A stretch of 64,000 bases of DNA from Pseudomonas sivasensis (GCF_013778505.1 NZ_JAAOWU010000001.1:434001-498000), one strand, 5' to 3'; counted from the first letter of the stretch, positions 8,950-18,740 are shown. The notes: generated by a model not told the origin, from the letters alone. Numbers and translations: made by a program.

Positions 8950-10503
8950 ATGAATGCTCAAAGCCTACTCGTCGCGGCAATGCTGATGGCCAGCGCCACA
9001 GCGTTCGCCGATACGGCGGCCAAGGCGCCGACCATCGCCAAGGAACTGCAACAGGCCAAGACCTACACCATTTCCAGCCCGCCTACGGCGCCGCTGGAAA
9101 TGGCCAAGCCGACCCTGCCGGACCTGTCGGGCTACACCGCCGCCGCGATGGAAAAGAAGATCGTGCGCAGCAAGCCCGGCAAAATCAGCATCCGCCGCAT
9201 GATGCAGGAAGACGCCCTCAAGGACTTTATCGGCGGCGACAACAAGATGGCCGAATGGGTGGTGCGCCAACACGGCATTCCACAGGCGATCTTTGTCGAC
9301 GACGGCTACATGAACCTCAAGGACTTGCTGGGTAAAGTGCCCAAGCAGTACTTCAGCGAAACCTCGCCGGGTGTGTTCCTGGCCAAGTTGCCGATCGTGG
9401 TCGGGCGCAAAGGCATCCTGGACATCGATAACAAGACCCAGGAGCTGCGCCTGTCCCAACAGGCCGGTTCGTTCCTGATCAACGACGGCCAGTTGTTTGT
9501 GCGTGACACCAAAATCACCGGTTGGGACGAAAAGGCCAACGGCCCGGCGCTGTTCAAGTCGCCGAAGGAATTCCGCCCGTTCCTGCTGGCCTGGGGCGGC
9601 ACCGAGACGTACATCTCCAAGACCAAGATGGCCAGTTTCGGCTACGCCAACAGTAAGTCGTACGGGGTGAGTATTTCCCAGTACACGCCGAACATGGCCA
9701 AGGTGCTCAAGCGCCCTGAACCGACCGGCTGGATCATCGACTCCGAGTTCTCGGACATGTGGTACGGCTTCTACTGCTATGAGACCACGGGCTTCGTGAT
9801 CAAGGGCAATACCTACAAAGACAACATCGTCTACGGCATTGACCCCCACGACCGTTCCCACGGCCTGATCATCGCGGACAACACCGTCTACGGCACAAAG
9901 AAGAAGCACGGCATCATCATTTCCCGTGAAGTGAACGACAGCTTCATCTTCAACAACCGCAGCTACGACAACAAGCTTTCGGGCCTGGTGATCGACCGTA
10001 ATAGCGTCAACAACCTGATCGCCGACAACGAGATCTACCGCAACCACACTGACGGCATCACCCTCTATGAGAGCGGCGACAACCTGTTGTGGGGCAACAA
10101 GGTGATCAGCAACCGTCGCCACGGCATTCGGGTGCGTAACAGCGTGAACATCAAGCTGTACGAAAACACCTCGATGGCCAACGGCCTGACCGGCGTGTAC
10201 GGCCACATCAAGGATTTGACCGACACCGACCGCGACATCGCCCTCGACCCCTTCGACGCCAAGGTCTCGCTGATCGTGGTCGGCGGTGAGCTGGCAGGGA
10301 ACGGCAGCGGGCCGCTGTCCATCGACTCGCCGCTGAGCATTGAGCTGTATCGCGTGTCGATGCTGGCGCCGACCAAATCCAGTGGCATCAGCTTCTCCGG
10401 CGTCCTAGGCGAACGCCAGGAAGAAATTCTCGACCTGCTGGTACGCCAGCAGAAAGCCGTGCTGATCGACCCTGTCGAACGCCAGACCGAAATGCAGGAC
10501 TGA
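8950..10503 (+). CDS. algG: Poly(beta-D-mannuronate) C5 epimerase AlgG
   Basis: AlgG converts mannuronate to guluronate in the polymer in the periplasm and is also a scaffold part. The product from 8950 has 517 residues, with a signal peptide (MNAQSLLVAAMLMASATAFA) and a right-handed beta-helix of short repeats in the second half. The catalytic DPHDRSH lies at residues 298-304, equivalent to D317-H319-D320 of P. aeruginosa AlgG. A frame start at 8935 overlaps the algE stop, but GGGAG at 8937-8941 fits 8950 at 8-nt spacing, and that start gives a clean signal peptide. Confidence 0.95.
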   Translation: MNAQSLLVAAMLMASATAFADTAAKAPTIAKELQQAKTYTISSPPTAPLEMAKPTLPDLSGYTAAAMEKKIVRSKPGKISIRRMMQEDALKDFIGGDNKMAEWVVRQHGIPQAIFVDDGYMNLKDLLGKVPKQYFSETSPGVFLAKLPIVVGRKGILDIDNKTQELRLSQQAGSFLINDGQLFVRDTKITGWDEKANGPALFKSPKEFRPFLLAWGGTETYISKTKMASFGYANSKSYGVSISQYTPNMAKVLKRPEPTGWIIDSEFSDMWYGFYCYETTGFVIKGNTYKDNIVYGIDPHDRSHGLIIADNTVYGTKKKHGIIISREVNDSFIFNNRSYDNKLSGLVIDRNSVNNLIADNEIYRNHTDGITLYESGDNLLWGNKVISNRRHGIRVRNSVNIKLYENTSMANGLTGVYGHIKDLTDTDRDIALDPFDAKVSLIVVGGELAGNGSGPLSIDSPLSIELYRVSMLAPTKSSGISFSGVLGERQEEILDLLVRQQKAVLIDPVERQTEMQD

Positions 10504-10514
10504 GGATGACCCTT

Positions 10515-11963
10515 ATGCACCCACACATGATCAAACTGCTGAGCCTCTCGGGTCTGACCCTCGGCCTGCTCGCGGCCAGCCAGGGCGTACGCGCCGACGA
10601 ACTGAAGGCACCGACCTTCACCGCCGAACCGTGCTGCAGCCTGTGCCCGGCCGCCCATGACGCGAAGAACTACACAACGCGCTACCAGCAGAACTTCACC
10701 ACCCTGGTAGAAGCCCAGGGCGACTGGCTGTTCCGTACCCAGGAAGACTTGCGCACCGAATTCGACACCAGCCCCGCCGGCTACAAACGCATGCAACAAC
10801 TGCACGATGCGTTCAAGGCCAAGGGCGTGGAACTGGTGGTGGTCTACCAGCCGACCCGTGGCCTGGTGAACCGCAACAAGCTCAACCCTGAAGAGAAAGC
10901 CAAGTTCGACTTCGACAAGGCCCTGGGCAACTACAAAACCATGCTCGGCCGTTTCGCCAAGATGGGCTACGTGGTGCCGGACCTGTCGCCGCTCACCAAT
11001 GAGCAACTGCCGGATGAACTGCCGGCCCACGATTTCTACTTCCGTGGCGACCAGCACTGGACCCCATACGGCGCCCAGCGCACTGCGAAAATCGTCGGCG
11101 CCAAAGTGCGTGCGATGCCTGAGTTTGCCGATATTCCGAAGCGTGAATTCGAGACCAAGCGCTCCGGGCGCATGGGCAAGACCGGCACCCTGCACAACAT
11201 GGCCGGGCAATTGTGCGGCACCAGCTACGCGATCCAGTACATGGACCAGTTCACCACCGAGCCCAAGGGCGAAGCCGGTGACGGCGACCTGTTCGGCGAC
11301 TCGGGCAACCCGCAGATCACCCTCGTGGGCACCAGCCACAGCGGCAAGAACTACAACTTCGCCGGCTTCCTGGAGCAGGAAATCGGTGCCGACATTCTCA
11401 ACGTGGCCTTCCCCGGCGGTGGCCTGGAAGGTTCGATGATCCAGTACCTGGGCAGCGAAGAATTCCAGAAGACCCCGCCGAAAATCCTTATCTGGGAGTT
11501 CTCGCCGCTGTATCGCCTGGACCAGGAGACCATCTACCGCCAGATGATGTCGCTGCTCGACAACGGCTGCGAAGGCAAGACCGCGCAGATGACCGCGAGC
11601 ACTACATTGAAACCCGGCAAGAACGAATTGATGGTTAACAGTTCGAACAAAGACCTGCGCAACGCCAACCATCAGGTTGATATCCGCTTCGCCGATCCAT
11701 CGGTGAAAACCTTGCAAGCCACCCTCTGGTACATGAACGGGCGCCACGAGGACATCAAGATCGAGAAACCCGAAACATCCGATACAGACGGGCGTTTCGC
11801 CTTTGAACTGCGCACCGATGAAGACTGGGCCTCGCAGAACTTGCTGGCCGTGGAAGTGCAGGGCCCCGAAGCGGGCGCTGCCGCGCAGAAGGTCGAAGCG
11901 AAAATTTGCACACGCAACGTATTCCCAAGCGGCGGTCAGAAGACTGCCTCACTCGGGCAATGA
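10515..11963 (+). CDS. algX: Alginate acetylation protein AlgX
   Basis: AlgX is a periplasmic SGNH-like O-acetyltransferase with a C-terminal carbohydrate-binding domain; it acetylates mannuronate and is part of the export scaffold. Visible catalytic features are GDQHW (D179 and H181, numbering from 10515) and VGTSHSG (nucleophile S274). The N-terminus is a signal peptide ending GVRA. An ATG at 10506 lies in the same frame, but AGGA at 10503-10506 sits 8 nt before 10515, so that start is preferred. It follows algG by 11 nt and overlaps or abuts the algL start. Confidence 0.95.
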   Translation: MHPHMIKLLSLSGLTLGLLAASQGVRADELKAPTFTAEPCCSLCPAAHDAKNYTTRYQQNFTTLVEAQGDWLFRTQEDLRTEFDTSPAGYKRMQQLHDAFKAKGVELVVVYQPTRGLVNRNKLNPEEKAKFDFDKALGNYKTMLGRFAKMGYVVPDLSPLTNEQLPDELPAHDFYFRGDQHWTPYGAQRTAKIVGAKVRAMPEFADIPKREFETKRSGRMGKTGTLHNMAGQLCGTSYAIQYMDQFTTEPKGEAGDGDLFGDSGNPQITLVGTSHSGKNYNFAGFLEQEIGADILNVAFPGGGLEGSMIQYLGSEEFQKTPPKILIWEFSPLYRLDQETIYRQMMSLLDNGCEGKTAQMTASTTLKPGKNELMVNSSNKDLRNANHQVDIRFADPSVKTLQATLWYMNGRHEDIKIEKPETSDTDGRFAFELRTDEDWASQNLLAVEVQGPEAGAAAQKVEAKICTRNVFPSGGQKTASLGQ

Positions 11964-11971
11964 GGTTACTT

Positions 11972-13081
11972 ATGCAGAAGTTATGGATTCCATCGTTGCT
12001 GGGCCTGGCGATCTTCGCCGGCTCGGTCAACGCCGCCGCCCCACTGCGTCCGCCCCAGGGCTACTTCGCACCAATCGAAGCGTTCAAGACGGGCGACTTC
12101 AAGGAAAACTGCGACACCATGCCGACGCCCTACACCGGGCCTCTGCAGTTTCGCAGCAAGTACGAAGGCTCCGACAAGGCCCGCTCCACGCTGAACGTGC
12201 AGTCGGAAAAAGCCTTTCGTGACAGCACGGCCGACATCACTAAGCTGGAAAAAGACACCAGCAAACGCGTGATGCAGTTCATGCGTGACGGTCGCCCAGA
12301 GCAGCTTGAATGCACCTTGAACTGGCTGGTGTCGTGGGCCAAGGCCGATGCGTTGATGTCCAAGGACTTCAACCACACCGGCAAGTCCATGCGCAAATGG
12401 GCACTGGGCAGCATGGCTTCGGCCTATGTGCGGTTGAAGTTCTCCGACTCGCACCCGCTGGCCAATCACCAGCAGGAATCGCAGCTGATCGAAGCCTGGT
12501 TCAACAAACTGGCCGACCAAGTGGTAAGCGATTGGGACAATCTGCCCCTGGAAAAAACCAACAACCACTCTTACTGGGCCGCCTGGTCGGTGATGGCTAC
12601 GTCCATCGCGACCAACCGTCGCGACCTGTTTGATTGGGCGGTCAAGGAATACAAGGTCGGCGTGAATCAGGTCGACGACCAAGGCTTCTTGCCCAACGAA
12701 TTGAAGCGTCAGCAACGCGCCCTGTCGTACCACAACTACGCCCTGCCGCCGCTGTCGATGATCGCCAGTTTTGCCTTGGTCAACGGTGTTGATCTGCGCC
12801 AGGAAAACAACAGCGCGCTCAAACGCCTGGGCGACAAAGTGCTGGCCGGGGTCAAGGATCCGGAGATCTTCGAACAGAAAAACGGTAAAGAGCAGGACAT
12901 GAAGGACTTGAAGCAGGACATGAAATTCGCCTGGCTCGAACCCTTCTGCACCCTCTACACCTGCGCGCCGGATGTGGTGGAGCGCAAGCACGGGATGCAG
13001 CCGTTCAAGACCTTCCGCCTCGGGGGTGACCTGACCAAGGTCTACGACCCGTCGCACGAAAAAGGCAACAAAGGCAGCTGA
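11972..13081 (+). CDS. algL: Alginate lyase AlgL (PL5)
   Basis: AlgL cleaves mannuronan by beta-elimination in the periplasm and clears misrouted polymer. The product of about 369 residues has a signal peptide ([18 protein letters not shown]) and the PL5 signatures [17 protein letters not shown] (catalytic Asn and His) and [10 protein letters not shown] (catalytic Arg and Tyr). Starts at 11960 (ATGA overlap with algX) and 11972 are both possible. GAGG at 11962-11965 favours 11972. The longer upstream frame overlaps algX and is not used. A REPIN follows within 15 nt. Confidence 0.94.
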   Translation: MQKLWIPSLLGLAIFAGSVNAAAPLRPPQGYFAPIEAFKTGDFKENCDTMPTPYTGPLQFRSKYEGSDKARSTLNVQSEKAFRDSTADITKLEKDTSKRVMQFMRDGRPEQLECTLNWLVSWAKADALMSKDFNHTGKSMRKWALGSMASAYVRLKFSDSHPLANHQQESQLIEAWFNKLADQVVSDWDNLPLEKTNNHSYWAAWSVMATSIATNRRDLFDWAVKEYKVGVNQVDDQGFLPNELKRQQRALSYHNYALPPLSMIASFALVNGVDLRQENNSALKRLGDKVLAGVKDPEIFEQKNGKEQDMKDLKQDMKFAWLEPFCTLYTCAPDVVERKHGMQPFKTFRLGGDLTKVYDPSHEKGNKGS

Positions 13082-13095
13082 TGGAACACGGTTAG

Positions 13096-13189
13096 AAATG
13101 TGGGAGGGGGCTTGCTCCCGATGGCGGTGTAACAGTCGCCCTCTGTGTTGAATGACACACCGCTATCGGGGGCAAGCCCCCTCCCACAC
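13096..13189. repeat. REPIN between algL and algI
   Basis: Inverted REP units (AAATGTGGGAGGGGGCTTGC and GGGGGCAAGCCCCCTCCCAC) flank a spacer ending AATGACACACCGCTATC. The element starts 14 nt after the algL stop, inside the alginate operon, so the transcript must carry this large hairpin. Confidence 0.9.
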
Positions 13190-13223
13190 TTGAACCGCGC
13201 TTGCCAGTGAAATTGTTGTACCG

Positions 13224-13257
13224 CCCCCCGTATTTTCGTGGGGGGGTTTGGGGGGGC
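13224..13257 (+). repeat. C6/G6-G7 hairpin and G-tracts just before algI
   Basis: Six Cs at 13224-13229 can pair with either of two G-runs (around 13240-13246 and 13250-13256, separated by TTT). This lies about 30-40 nt upstream of the algI ribosome site. There is no T-run for termination. It may be a second barrier or a stabilising hairpin next to the REPIN. Confidence 0.5.
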
Positions 13258-13296
13258 TGCGGCCCTTGACTGTTGGTTAAACATGGAGAGATCGGG

Positions 13297-14829
13297 ATGG
13301 TTTTCTCGTCCAATGTGTTCCTGTTTCTGTTCTTGCCGATCTTTCTCGGCTTGTACTACTTGAGCGGGCAACGCTATCGCAACCTGCTGCTGCTGATTGC
13401 CAGCTACGTGTTCTACGCCTGGTGGCGAGTGGACTTCCTGGCGCTGTTCGCGGCGGTGACGCTGTGGAACTACTGGATCGGCCTCAAGGTCGGTGCAGCC
13501 GGCGTGCGCACCAAGCCGGCCCAACGCTGGCTGCTGCTGGGCGTGGTGGTCGACCTGTGCATCCTCGGCTACTTCAAGTACGCCAACTTCGGCGTCGACA
13601 GCATCAACGTGATGATGAAGTCAGCCGGCCTGGAGCCGTTCATCCTGACCCACGTGCTGTTGCCGATCGGGATCTCGTTCTACATTTTCGAGTCCATCAG
13701 CTACATCATCGACGTGTACCGTGGCGACACTCCGGCGACGCGCAACCTGATCGACTTTGCGGCATTCGTGGCGATCTTCCCGCACTTGATCGCCGGCCCG
13801 GTATTGCGTTTTCGCGACCTGGCTGACCAGTTCAACAACCGCACCCACACCCTCGACAAGTTCTCCGAGGGCTGCACGCGGTTCATGCAGGGTTTCATCA
13901 AGAAGGTCTTTATCGCCGACACCCTCGCGGTGGTGGCCGACCATTGCTTCGCCCTGCAAAACCCGACCACGGGCGATGCCTGGCTCGGCGCGCTGGCCTA
14001 CACCGCGCAGCTGTACTTCGACTTCTCCGGCTACAGCGACATGGCCATCGGCCTGGGCTTGATGATGGGTTTCCGCTTCATGGAAAACTTCAAGCAGCCG
14101 TACATCAGCCAGTCGATCACCGAGTTCTGGCGCCGCTGGCACATCAGCCTCTCTACCTGGCTGCGTGACTACCTGTACATCACTCTGGGCGGCAACCGTA
14201 AAGGCACGCTGACCACCTACCGCAACCTGTTCCTGACCATGCTGCTCGGTGGCCTGTGGCACGGTGCAAACATCACTTACATCGTGTGGGGTGCCTGGCA
14301 CGGCATGTGGCTGGCGATTGAAAAAGCCATTGGCCTCAATACCGCGCCGCGCAGTTTCAACGTCCTCCGCTGGGCCTTCACTTTCCTGCTGGTGGTAATG
14401 GGCTGGGTGATCTTCCGCTCCGAAAACCTGCACGTCGCCGGCCGTATGTACGGTGCGATGTTCAGCTTTGGTGAGTGGTCGCTGTCGGAACTCAACCGCG
14501 CCAACCTCACTGGCCTGCAAGTGGCAACCCTGGTGGTGGCGTACGCAACCTTGGCGTTCTTCGGCCTGCGCGATTTCTACACCAATCGTCCTGCTGAAAA
14601 AGCCAAGCCTGTCGACCCAAGCCTGATCAAGGCGGTACCCGGCGACAACCCCGGCAGCATCCACCAGCCAGGTTTCACCGTTGGCCAGGACGCCGCCGTG
14701 CAACCGGCCTACTGGACCGCTGACTGGCCACGCTACGCCATGCGCGCTGCGGTGCTGCTGCTGTTCGTGGCGTCGATTCTCAAACTGTCGGCGCAGAGTT
14801 TCTCGCCGTTCCTTTACTTCCAATTCTGA
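13297..14829 (+). CDS. algI: Alginate O-acetyltransferase AlgI (MBOAT)
   Basis: AlgI is the inner-membrane MBOAT protein thought to pass acetyl groups from a cytoplasmic donor to the periplasmic acetylation proteins. The product has 510 residues with about ten membrane segments. The MBOAT histidine is H322 in LGGLWHGANITY, the same number as in P. aeruginosa. The start at 13297 (MVFSSNVFLF) matches the family and has GGAGAG 6 nt upstream. The frame opens earlier at 13273, but that start has no support. Its own ribosome site after the REPIN suggests translation independent of algL. Confidence 0.96.
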   Translation: MVFSSNVFLFLFLPIFLGLYYLSGQRYRNLLLLIASYVFYAWWRVDFLALFAAVTLWNYWIGLKVGAAGVRTKPAQRWLLLGVVVDLCILGYFKYANFGVDSINVMMKSAGLEPFILTHVLLPIGISFYIFESISYIIDVYRGDTPATRNLIDFAAFVAIFPHLIAGPVLRFRDLADQFNNRTHTLDKFSEGCTRFMQGFIKKVFIADTLAVVADHCFALQNPTTGDAWLGALAYTAQLYFDFSGYSDMAIGLGLMMGFRFMENFKQPYISQSITEFWRRWHISLSTWLRDYLYITLGGNRKGTLTTYRNLFLTMLLGGLWHGANITYIVWGAWHGMWLAIEKAIGLNTAPRSFNVLRWAFTFLLVVMGWVIFRSENLHVAGRMYGAMFSFGEWSLSELNRANLTGLQVATLVVAYATLAFFGLRDFYTNRPAEKAKPVDPSLIKAVPGDNPGSIHQPGFTVGQDAAVQPAYWTADWPRYAMRAAVLLLFVASILKLSAQSFSPFLYFQF

Positions 14830-14840
14830 GGGAGCCGACC

Positions 14841-16028
14841 ATGACCCGTTCATTACGCGTCCTCTATATCAGCCTGTTCATGGTGCTGCTGTTGGCCCTG
14901 GGCGCCTGGTCGCTGCGTAGCTTCTTTGGCTTCAGCACCAACGCCGAGGCCACGGTGCTCAACGGCCGCTGGACCAAGGCCGTCGAGACTCACTACGACG
15001 ACGAGTTCCCGATCAAGCGCCTCGGCACCAACCTCTGGGCGGCGCTGGATTACAAGCTGTTCAATGAAGGCCGCCCTGGCGTGGTGCTGGGCCGCGATCA
15101 CTGGTTGTACAGCGACGAGGAGTTCAACCCCGCCGTCAACGAAGACCAGAACCTGCAAGGCAACTACGCGCTGGTCGAAGGCGTACGCCAGAAGCTTAAA
15201 GCCCAAGGCATCCAACTGGTGATGGCGATCGTGCCGGCCAAGGTGCGCCTGTACCCGGAACACCTGGGTGAAGTAAAACCGGCGAGCATCCACGCCAATC
15301 TGTACCAGGACTTCCATGCCCGTGTTGCCGCAGACAACATCCCTGCTCCCGACCTGCTCGGCCCGTTGCAACAGGCCAAGTTGAGCGGTAAGCAAGTGTT
15401 CCTGCGCACCGACACCCACTGGACACCGGACGGTGCCGAAGTTGCCGCCAAGCAATTGGCCAAGACGATTGCCGACAAGACACCGCTCCACGGCGAGCCA
15501 CAGCGCTTTGTCACCGAGGCTGAAAAGACCGAGCCACACAAAGGCGACCTGCGTCTGTTCCTGCCCCTGGACCCGCTGTTCGAAAACCTGATGCCGCCCA
15601 AAGAACCGCTGGAAAAACGCGTCACGCACCTGGCCGAAACCAAAGGCGACGACGCGCTGTTTGCCGACAGCGAAACCCCGGTGGCACTCGTGGGCACCAG
15701 CTACAGCGCCAACCCGAACTGGAACTTTGTCGGTGCGCTCAAGCAAGCCTTGGGCAGCGACGTCATCAACTACTCCGAAGACGGCCACGGCCCGATCCTG
15801 CCGATGCTCAGCTACCTGAAAAGTGATGACTTCAAGAACAGCCCGCCACAGGTGCTGATCTGGGAGTTTCCTGAACGTTATCTGCCCGTAAACAACGAAA
15901 TCGGTGATGCCGACCCCGCGTGGGTTGCGCAACTTAAACAAGCCGGTTCGCGCCAACAGAACATGGCACTGAACACCCCAGCTATTAAAAATCAGAAATC
16001 CGAGACGCCCGACCGGGCGCAAAACTGA
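14841..16028 (+). CDS. algJ: Alginate O-acetylation protein AlgJ
   Basis: AlgJ is an SGNH-like acetyl esterase/transferase relative anchored to the periplasmic face of the inner membrane by an uncleaved N-terminal segment (VLYISLFMVLLLALGAW). The 395-residue product has DTHWTPDG (D191 and H193) and VGTSYS (S287), the catalytic triad elements shared with AlgX. It starts 11 nt after algI with GGGAG upstream. With AlgI, AlgF and AlgX it forms the acetylation module. Confidence 0.95.
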   Translation: MTRSLRVLYISLFMVLLLALGAWSLRSFFGFSTNAEATVLNGRWTKAVETHYDDEFPIKRLGTNLWAALDYKLFNEGRPGVVLGRDHWLYSDEEFNPAVNEDQNLQGNYALVEGVRQKLKAQGIQLVMAIVPAKVRLYPEHLGEVKPASIHANLYQDFHARVAADNIPAPDLLGPLQQAKLSGKQVFLRTDTHWTPDGAEVAAKQLAKTIADKTPLHGEPQRFVTEAEKTEPHKGDLRLFLPLDPLFENLMPPKEPLEKRVTHLAETKGDDALFADSETPVALVGTSYSANPNWNFVGALKQALGSDVINYSEDGHGPILPMLSYLKSDDFKNSPPQVLIWEFPERYLPVNNEIGDADPAWVAQLKQAGSRQQNMALNTPAIKNQKSETPDRAQN

Positions 16029-16044
16029 AAGAGAGGTAACTCAC

Positions 16045-16701
16045 ATGACTTTCACTACAACTCCTCGTCGTCTCGCTAAAACCCTGGCTATTGCTGCCGG
16101 TCTGAGCTTCGTATCCCTGTCCGCCTTCGCCGGTGGTGATGCCGCGCTCTACGGCCCTACCGCGCCAAAAGGTTCGAGCTTCGTACGTATCTATAACGCC
16201 AGCAACCAGGAAGTCAGCGCCACCGTCGGCAACACCAATCTCAACGAGGTTGCGCCACTGGCCAGCAGCGACTTCAGCTTCATGCCGGGCGGTGACTACA
16301 GCGCCAAGGTTGGCAGCCAGAGCCTGCCGGTCAAACTCGCCGCCGATCACTACTACACCTTGGTCAACAGCGGCAGCGGCCAACCTCAACTGATCGAGGA
16401 ACCGCCGTTCAAGAACAAGCAAAAGTCTCTGGTGCGCGTGCAGAACCTCAGCGACAAGGCCCTGACCCTGAAGACCGCCGATGGCAAGACTGATGTGGTC
16501 AAGTCGGTGGCTGCCAAAGGCCGTGGCGAGCGCGAAATCAACCCGGTGAAGGTGAGCCTGGCGTTGTATGACGGTGACAAGAAAGTCGGCGATGTGAAGC
16601 CGGTTGCGTTGGAACGTGGTGAAGCGGCGGTGCTGTATGTCACCGGCTCGGGTTCGAGCTTGTCGCCAGTTTGGGTCAAGCGCCCGGTGTCGACCCGCTG
16701 A
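16045..16701 (+). CDS. algF: Alginate O-acetylation protein AlgF
   Basis: The 218-residue product has a signal peptide ending LSAFAGG and two beta-rich domains. AlgF is required for alginate O-acetylation and is thought to act as a periplasmic adaptor rather than an enzyme; no catalytic motif is visible. AGAGAGGT precedes the start. It lies 16 nt after algJ and is followed by a REPIN that separates it from algA. Confidence 0.93.
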   Translation: MTFTTTPRRLAKTLAIAAGLSFVSLSAFAGGDAALYGPTAPKGSSFVRIYNASNQEVSATVGNTNLNEVAPLASSDFSFMPGGDYSAKVGSQSLPVKLAADHYYTLVNSGSGQPQLIEEPPFKNKQKSLVRVQNLSDKALTLKTADGKTDVVKSVAAKGRGEREINPVKVSLALYDGDKKVGDVKPVALERGEAAVLYVTGSGSSLSPVWVKRPVSTR

Positions 16702-16728
16702 TTAGCTTTTGAAATTGACGCTCCCCCT

Positions 16729-16817
16729 TGTGGGAGCGGGCTTGCTAGCGAATACGGTGGTTCAGTAACAGATGTGCTGACTGAATCACCGCCATCGGGA
16801 GCAAGCCCCCTCCCACA
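16729..16817. repeat. REPIN between algF and algA
   Basis: The left unit TGTGGGAGCGGGCTTGCTAG is a variant type. The right unit reads ATCGGGAGCAAGCCCCCTCC and continues CACA, with a spacer containing CTGACTGAATCACCGCC. It takes up most of the 148-nt algF-algA gap and is the third REPIN in the operon. Confidence 0.88.
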
Positions 16818-16849
16818 GGCTCTGACCCAATTGATTCAAGGAGAAACAC

Positions 16850-18301
16850 ATGATCCCAGTAATCCTTTCCGGTGGTAGCGGCTCACGTCTTTGGCCGCTT
16901 TCCCGCAAACAGTTCCCAAAACAATTCCTGGCCCTGACCGGTGAGCACACGCTGTTCCAGCAAACCCTGGAACGCCTGGTGTTCGAAGGCATGGACTCCC
17001 CGATCGTGGTCTGCAACAAGGACCATCGCTTCATCGTCAACGAGCAACTGGCCAACCGTAAACTGGAATGCCAACGCATCCTGATGGAACCGTTCGGTCG
17101 CAACACCGCGCCGGCCGTGGCCCTGACCGCGATGATGCTGGTCAACGAAGGCCGTGACGAGCTGATGCTGGTGTTGCCTGCCGACCACGTGATCGACGAC
17201 CAGAAAGCCCTGCAACGCGCCCTGGCCCTGGCCACCGTGGCTGCCGAACGTGGCGAGATGGTGCTCTTCGGTGTACCGGCGACCCGTCCGGAAACCGGCT
17301 ACGGCTACATCAAGTCCACCAACGATTCGCTGCTGCCCGAAGGCGTTAGCCGCGTGCAGCAGTTCGTGGAAAAACCCGATGAAAAACGCGCCGTCGAGTT
17401 CGTCAAAAGCGGCGGTTATTTCTGGAACAGCGGCATGTTCCTGTTCCGCGCCAGCCGCTTCCTGGAAGAGCTGAAAAAGCACGACCCGGACATCTACGAC
17501 ACCTGCGTGCTGACCCTGGAACGCAGCCAGCAAGACGCCGACACCGTGTCCTTCGACGAAGCCACCTTCGCCTGCTGCCCGGACAACTCCATCGACTACG
17601 CCGTGATGGAAAAAACCCAACGCGCCTGCGTCGTACCGCTGAGCGCCGGTTGGAGCGACGTGGGTTGCTGGGCTTCGCTGTGGGCGGTCAACGATAAAGA
17701 CGCCAACGGTAACGTCACCAAGGGCGACGTGGTAATCCAGGACAGCAAGAACTGCATGATCCACGGCAACGGCAAACTGGTGTCGGTGATCGGCCTGGAA
17801 AACATCGTCGTGGTGGAAACCAAGGACGCGATGATGATTGCCCACAAGGACAAGGTCCAGGGCGTCAAGCAGATGGTCAACACCCTCAACGAACAGGGCC
17901 GCAGCGAAACCCAGAACCACTGCGAAGTCTATCGTCCGTGGGGCTCCTACGACTCGGTGGACATGGGCGGTCGCTTCCAGGTCAAGCACATCTCGGTCAA
18001 GCCGGGCGCGTGCCTGTCGCTGCAGATGCACCACCACCGCGCCGAACACTGGATCGTGGTGAGCGGCACTGCCGAAGTCACCTGTGACGAGAACGTGTTC
18101 CTGCTCTGCGAGAACCAGTCCACCTACATCCCGATCGCCTCGGTGCACCGCCTGCGCAACCCGGGCAAGATCCCGTTGGAGATCATCGAAGTGCAATCGG
18201 GCAGCTACCTGGGCGAAGACGATATCGAGCGTTTTGAAGATATCTACGGACGCTCGACGCCGGTTGAACGTGGCGTGTCGGTGAAAACTATCGCGCAGTA
18301 A
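16850..18301 (+). CDS. algA: Bifunctional phosphomannose isomerase / mannose-1-phosphate guanylyltransferase AlgA
   Basis: AlgA makes mannose-6-phosphate from fructose-6-phosphate and GDP-mannose from mannose-1-phosphate, feeding AlgD. The 483-residue product has the nucleotidyltransferase signature GGSGSRLWPLSRKQFPKQ at residues 8-25. Its C-terminal type II PMI cupin carries QMHHHRAEHW with metal-binding histidines. AAGGAG precedes the start. It is the last gene of the operon and is followed at once by an intrinsic terminator. Mutase AlgC, which links the two steps, is encoded elsewhere in Pseudomonas. Confidence 0.96.
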   Translation: MIPVILSGGSGSRLWPLSRKQFPKQFLALTGEHTLFQQTLERLVFEGMDSPIVVCNKDHRFIVNEQLANRKLECQRILMEPFGRNTAPAVALTAMMLVNEGRDELMLVLPADHVIDDQKALQRALALATVAAERGEMVLFGVPATRPETGYGYIKSTNDSLLPEGVSRVQQFVEKPDEKRAVEFVKSGGYFWNSGMFLFRASRFLEELKKHDPDIYDTCVLTLERSQQDADTVSFDEATFACCPDNSIDYAVMEKTQRACVVPLSAGWSDVGCWASLWAVNDKDANGNVTKGDVVIQDSKNCMIHGNGKLVSVIGLENIVVVETKDAMMIAHKDKVQGVKQMVNTLNEQGRSETQNHCEVYRPWGSYDSVDMGGRFQVKHISVKPGACLSLQMHHHRAEHWIVVSGTAEVTCDENVFLLCENQSTYIPIASVHRLRNPGKIPLEIIEVQSGSYLGEDDIERFEDIYGRSTPVERGVSVKTIAQ

Positions 18302-18315
18302 AACAGTCGTACAAG

Positions 18316-18373
18316 AAGCCCTCACCCAGCCCATTGCGTCCCCTATCCGCAGTGGGTTGGGTGGGGGCTTTTT
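18316..18373 (+). terminator. Intrinsic terminator of the alginate operon
   Basis: A 17-bp stem (AGCCCTCACCCAGCCCA paired with TGGGTTGGGTGGGGGCT, allowing G-U pairs) closes a 17-nt loop and is followed by TTTTTG. It starts 15 nt after the algA stop. Confidence 0.88.
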
Positions 18374-18399
18374 GTTTGGGATTTGCGCTGGCTGTGAGG

Positions 18400-18740
18400 G
18401 CCTCATCGGGGGCAAGCCCCCTCCCACCTTCGACCGCATTCCAAAGGCTGTACGCGGATAAATGTGGCCGGGGGCTTGCACCTCCTACATTCGACCGCAC
18501 TCCAAAGGCTGTACGCGGATAAATGTGGCCGGGGGCTTGCCCCTCCCACCTTCGACCGCACTCCAAAGGCTGTACGCGGATAAATGTGGCCGGGGGCTTG
18601 CCCCTCCCACCTTCGACCGCACTCCAAAGGCTGTACGCGGATAAATGTGGGAGGGGGCTTGCCCCTCCTACATTCGACCGCACTCCAAAGTGCTGTACGC
18701 GGATAAATGTGGGAGGGGGCTTGCCCCCGATGAGGCCGGC
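18400..18740. repeat. Tandem array, five units of exactly 61 bp, built from REP sequence
   Basis: The string CCAAAGG recurs at 18441, 18502, 18563, 18624 and 18685, a constant 61-bp step. Each unit contains a REP half (GGGGGCTTGCCCCTCC or variants), then TTCGACCGCACTCC and GGCTGTACGCGGATAAATGTGG. The outer ends are ordinary inverted REP ends (ATCGGGGGCAAGCCCCCTCC at left, GGGGGCTTGCCCCCGAT at right). The array looks like a REPIN whose interior was tandemly amplified. Open frames crossing it in several phases are a repeat artefact. The rest of 18302-18820 has only the algA terminator and a short unique stretch. Confidence 0.92.

Noticed and set aside
13240..13256. G-quadruplex before algI
   Set aside because: Only two G-runs are present, which is too few for a single intramolecular quadruplex; the C6/G hairpin is the simpler reading.
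18400..18740. CRISPR-like array
   Set aside because: The whole 61-bp unit is repeated with almost no variation, so there are no unique spacers, and no cas gene is nearby.
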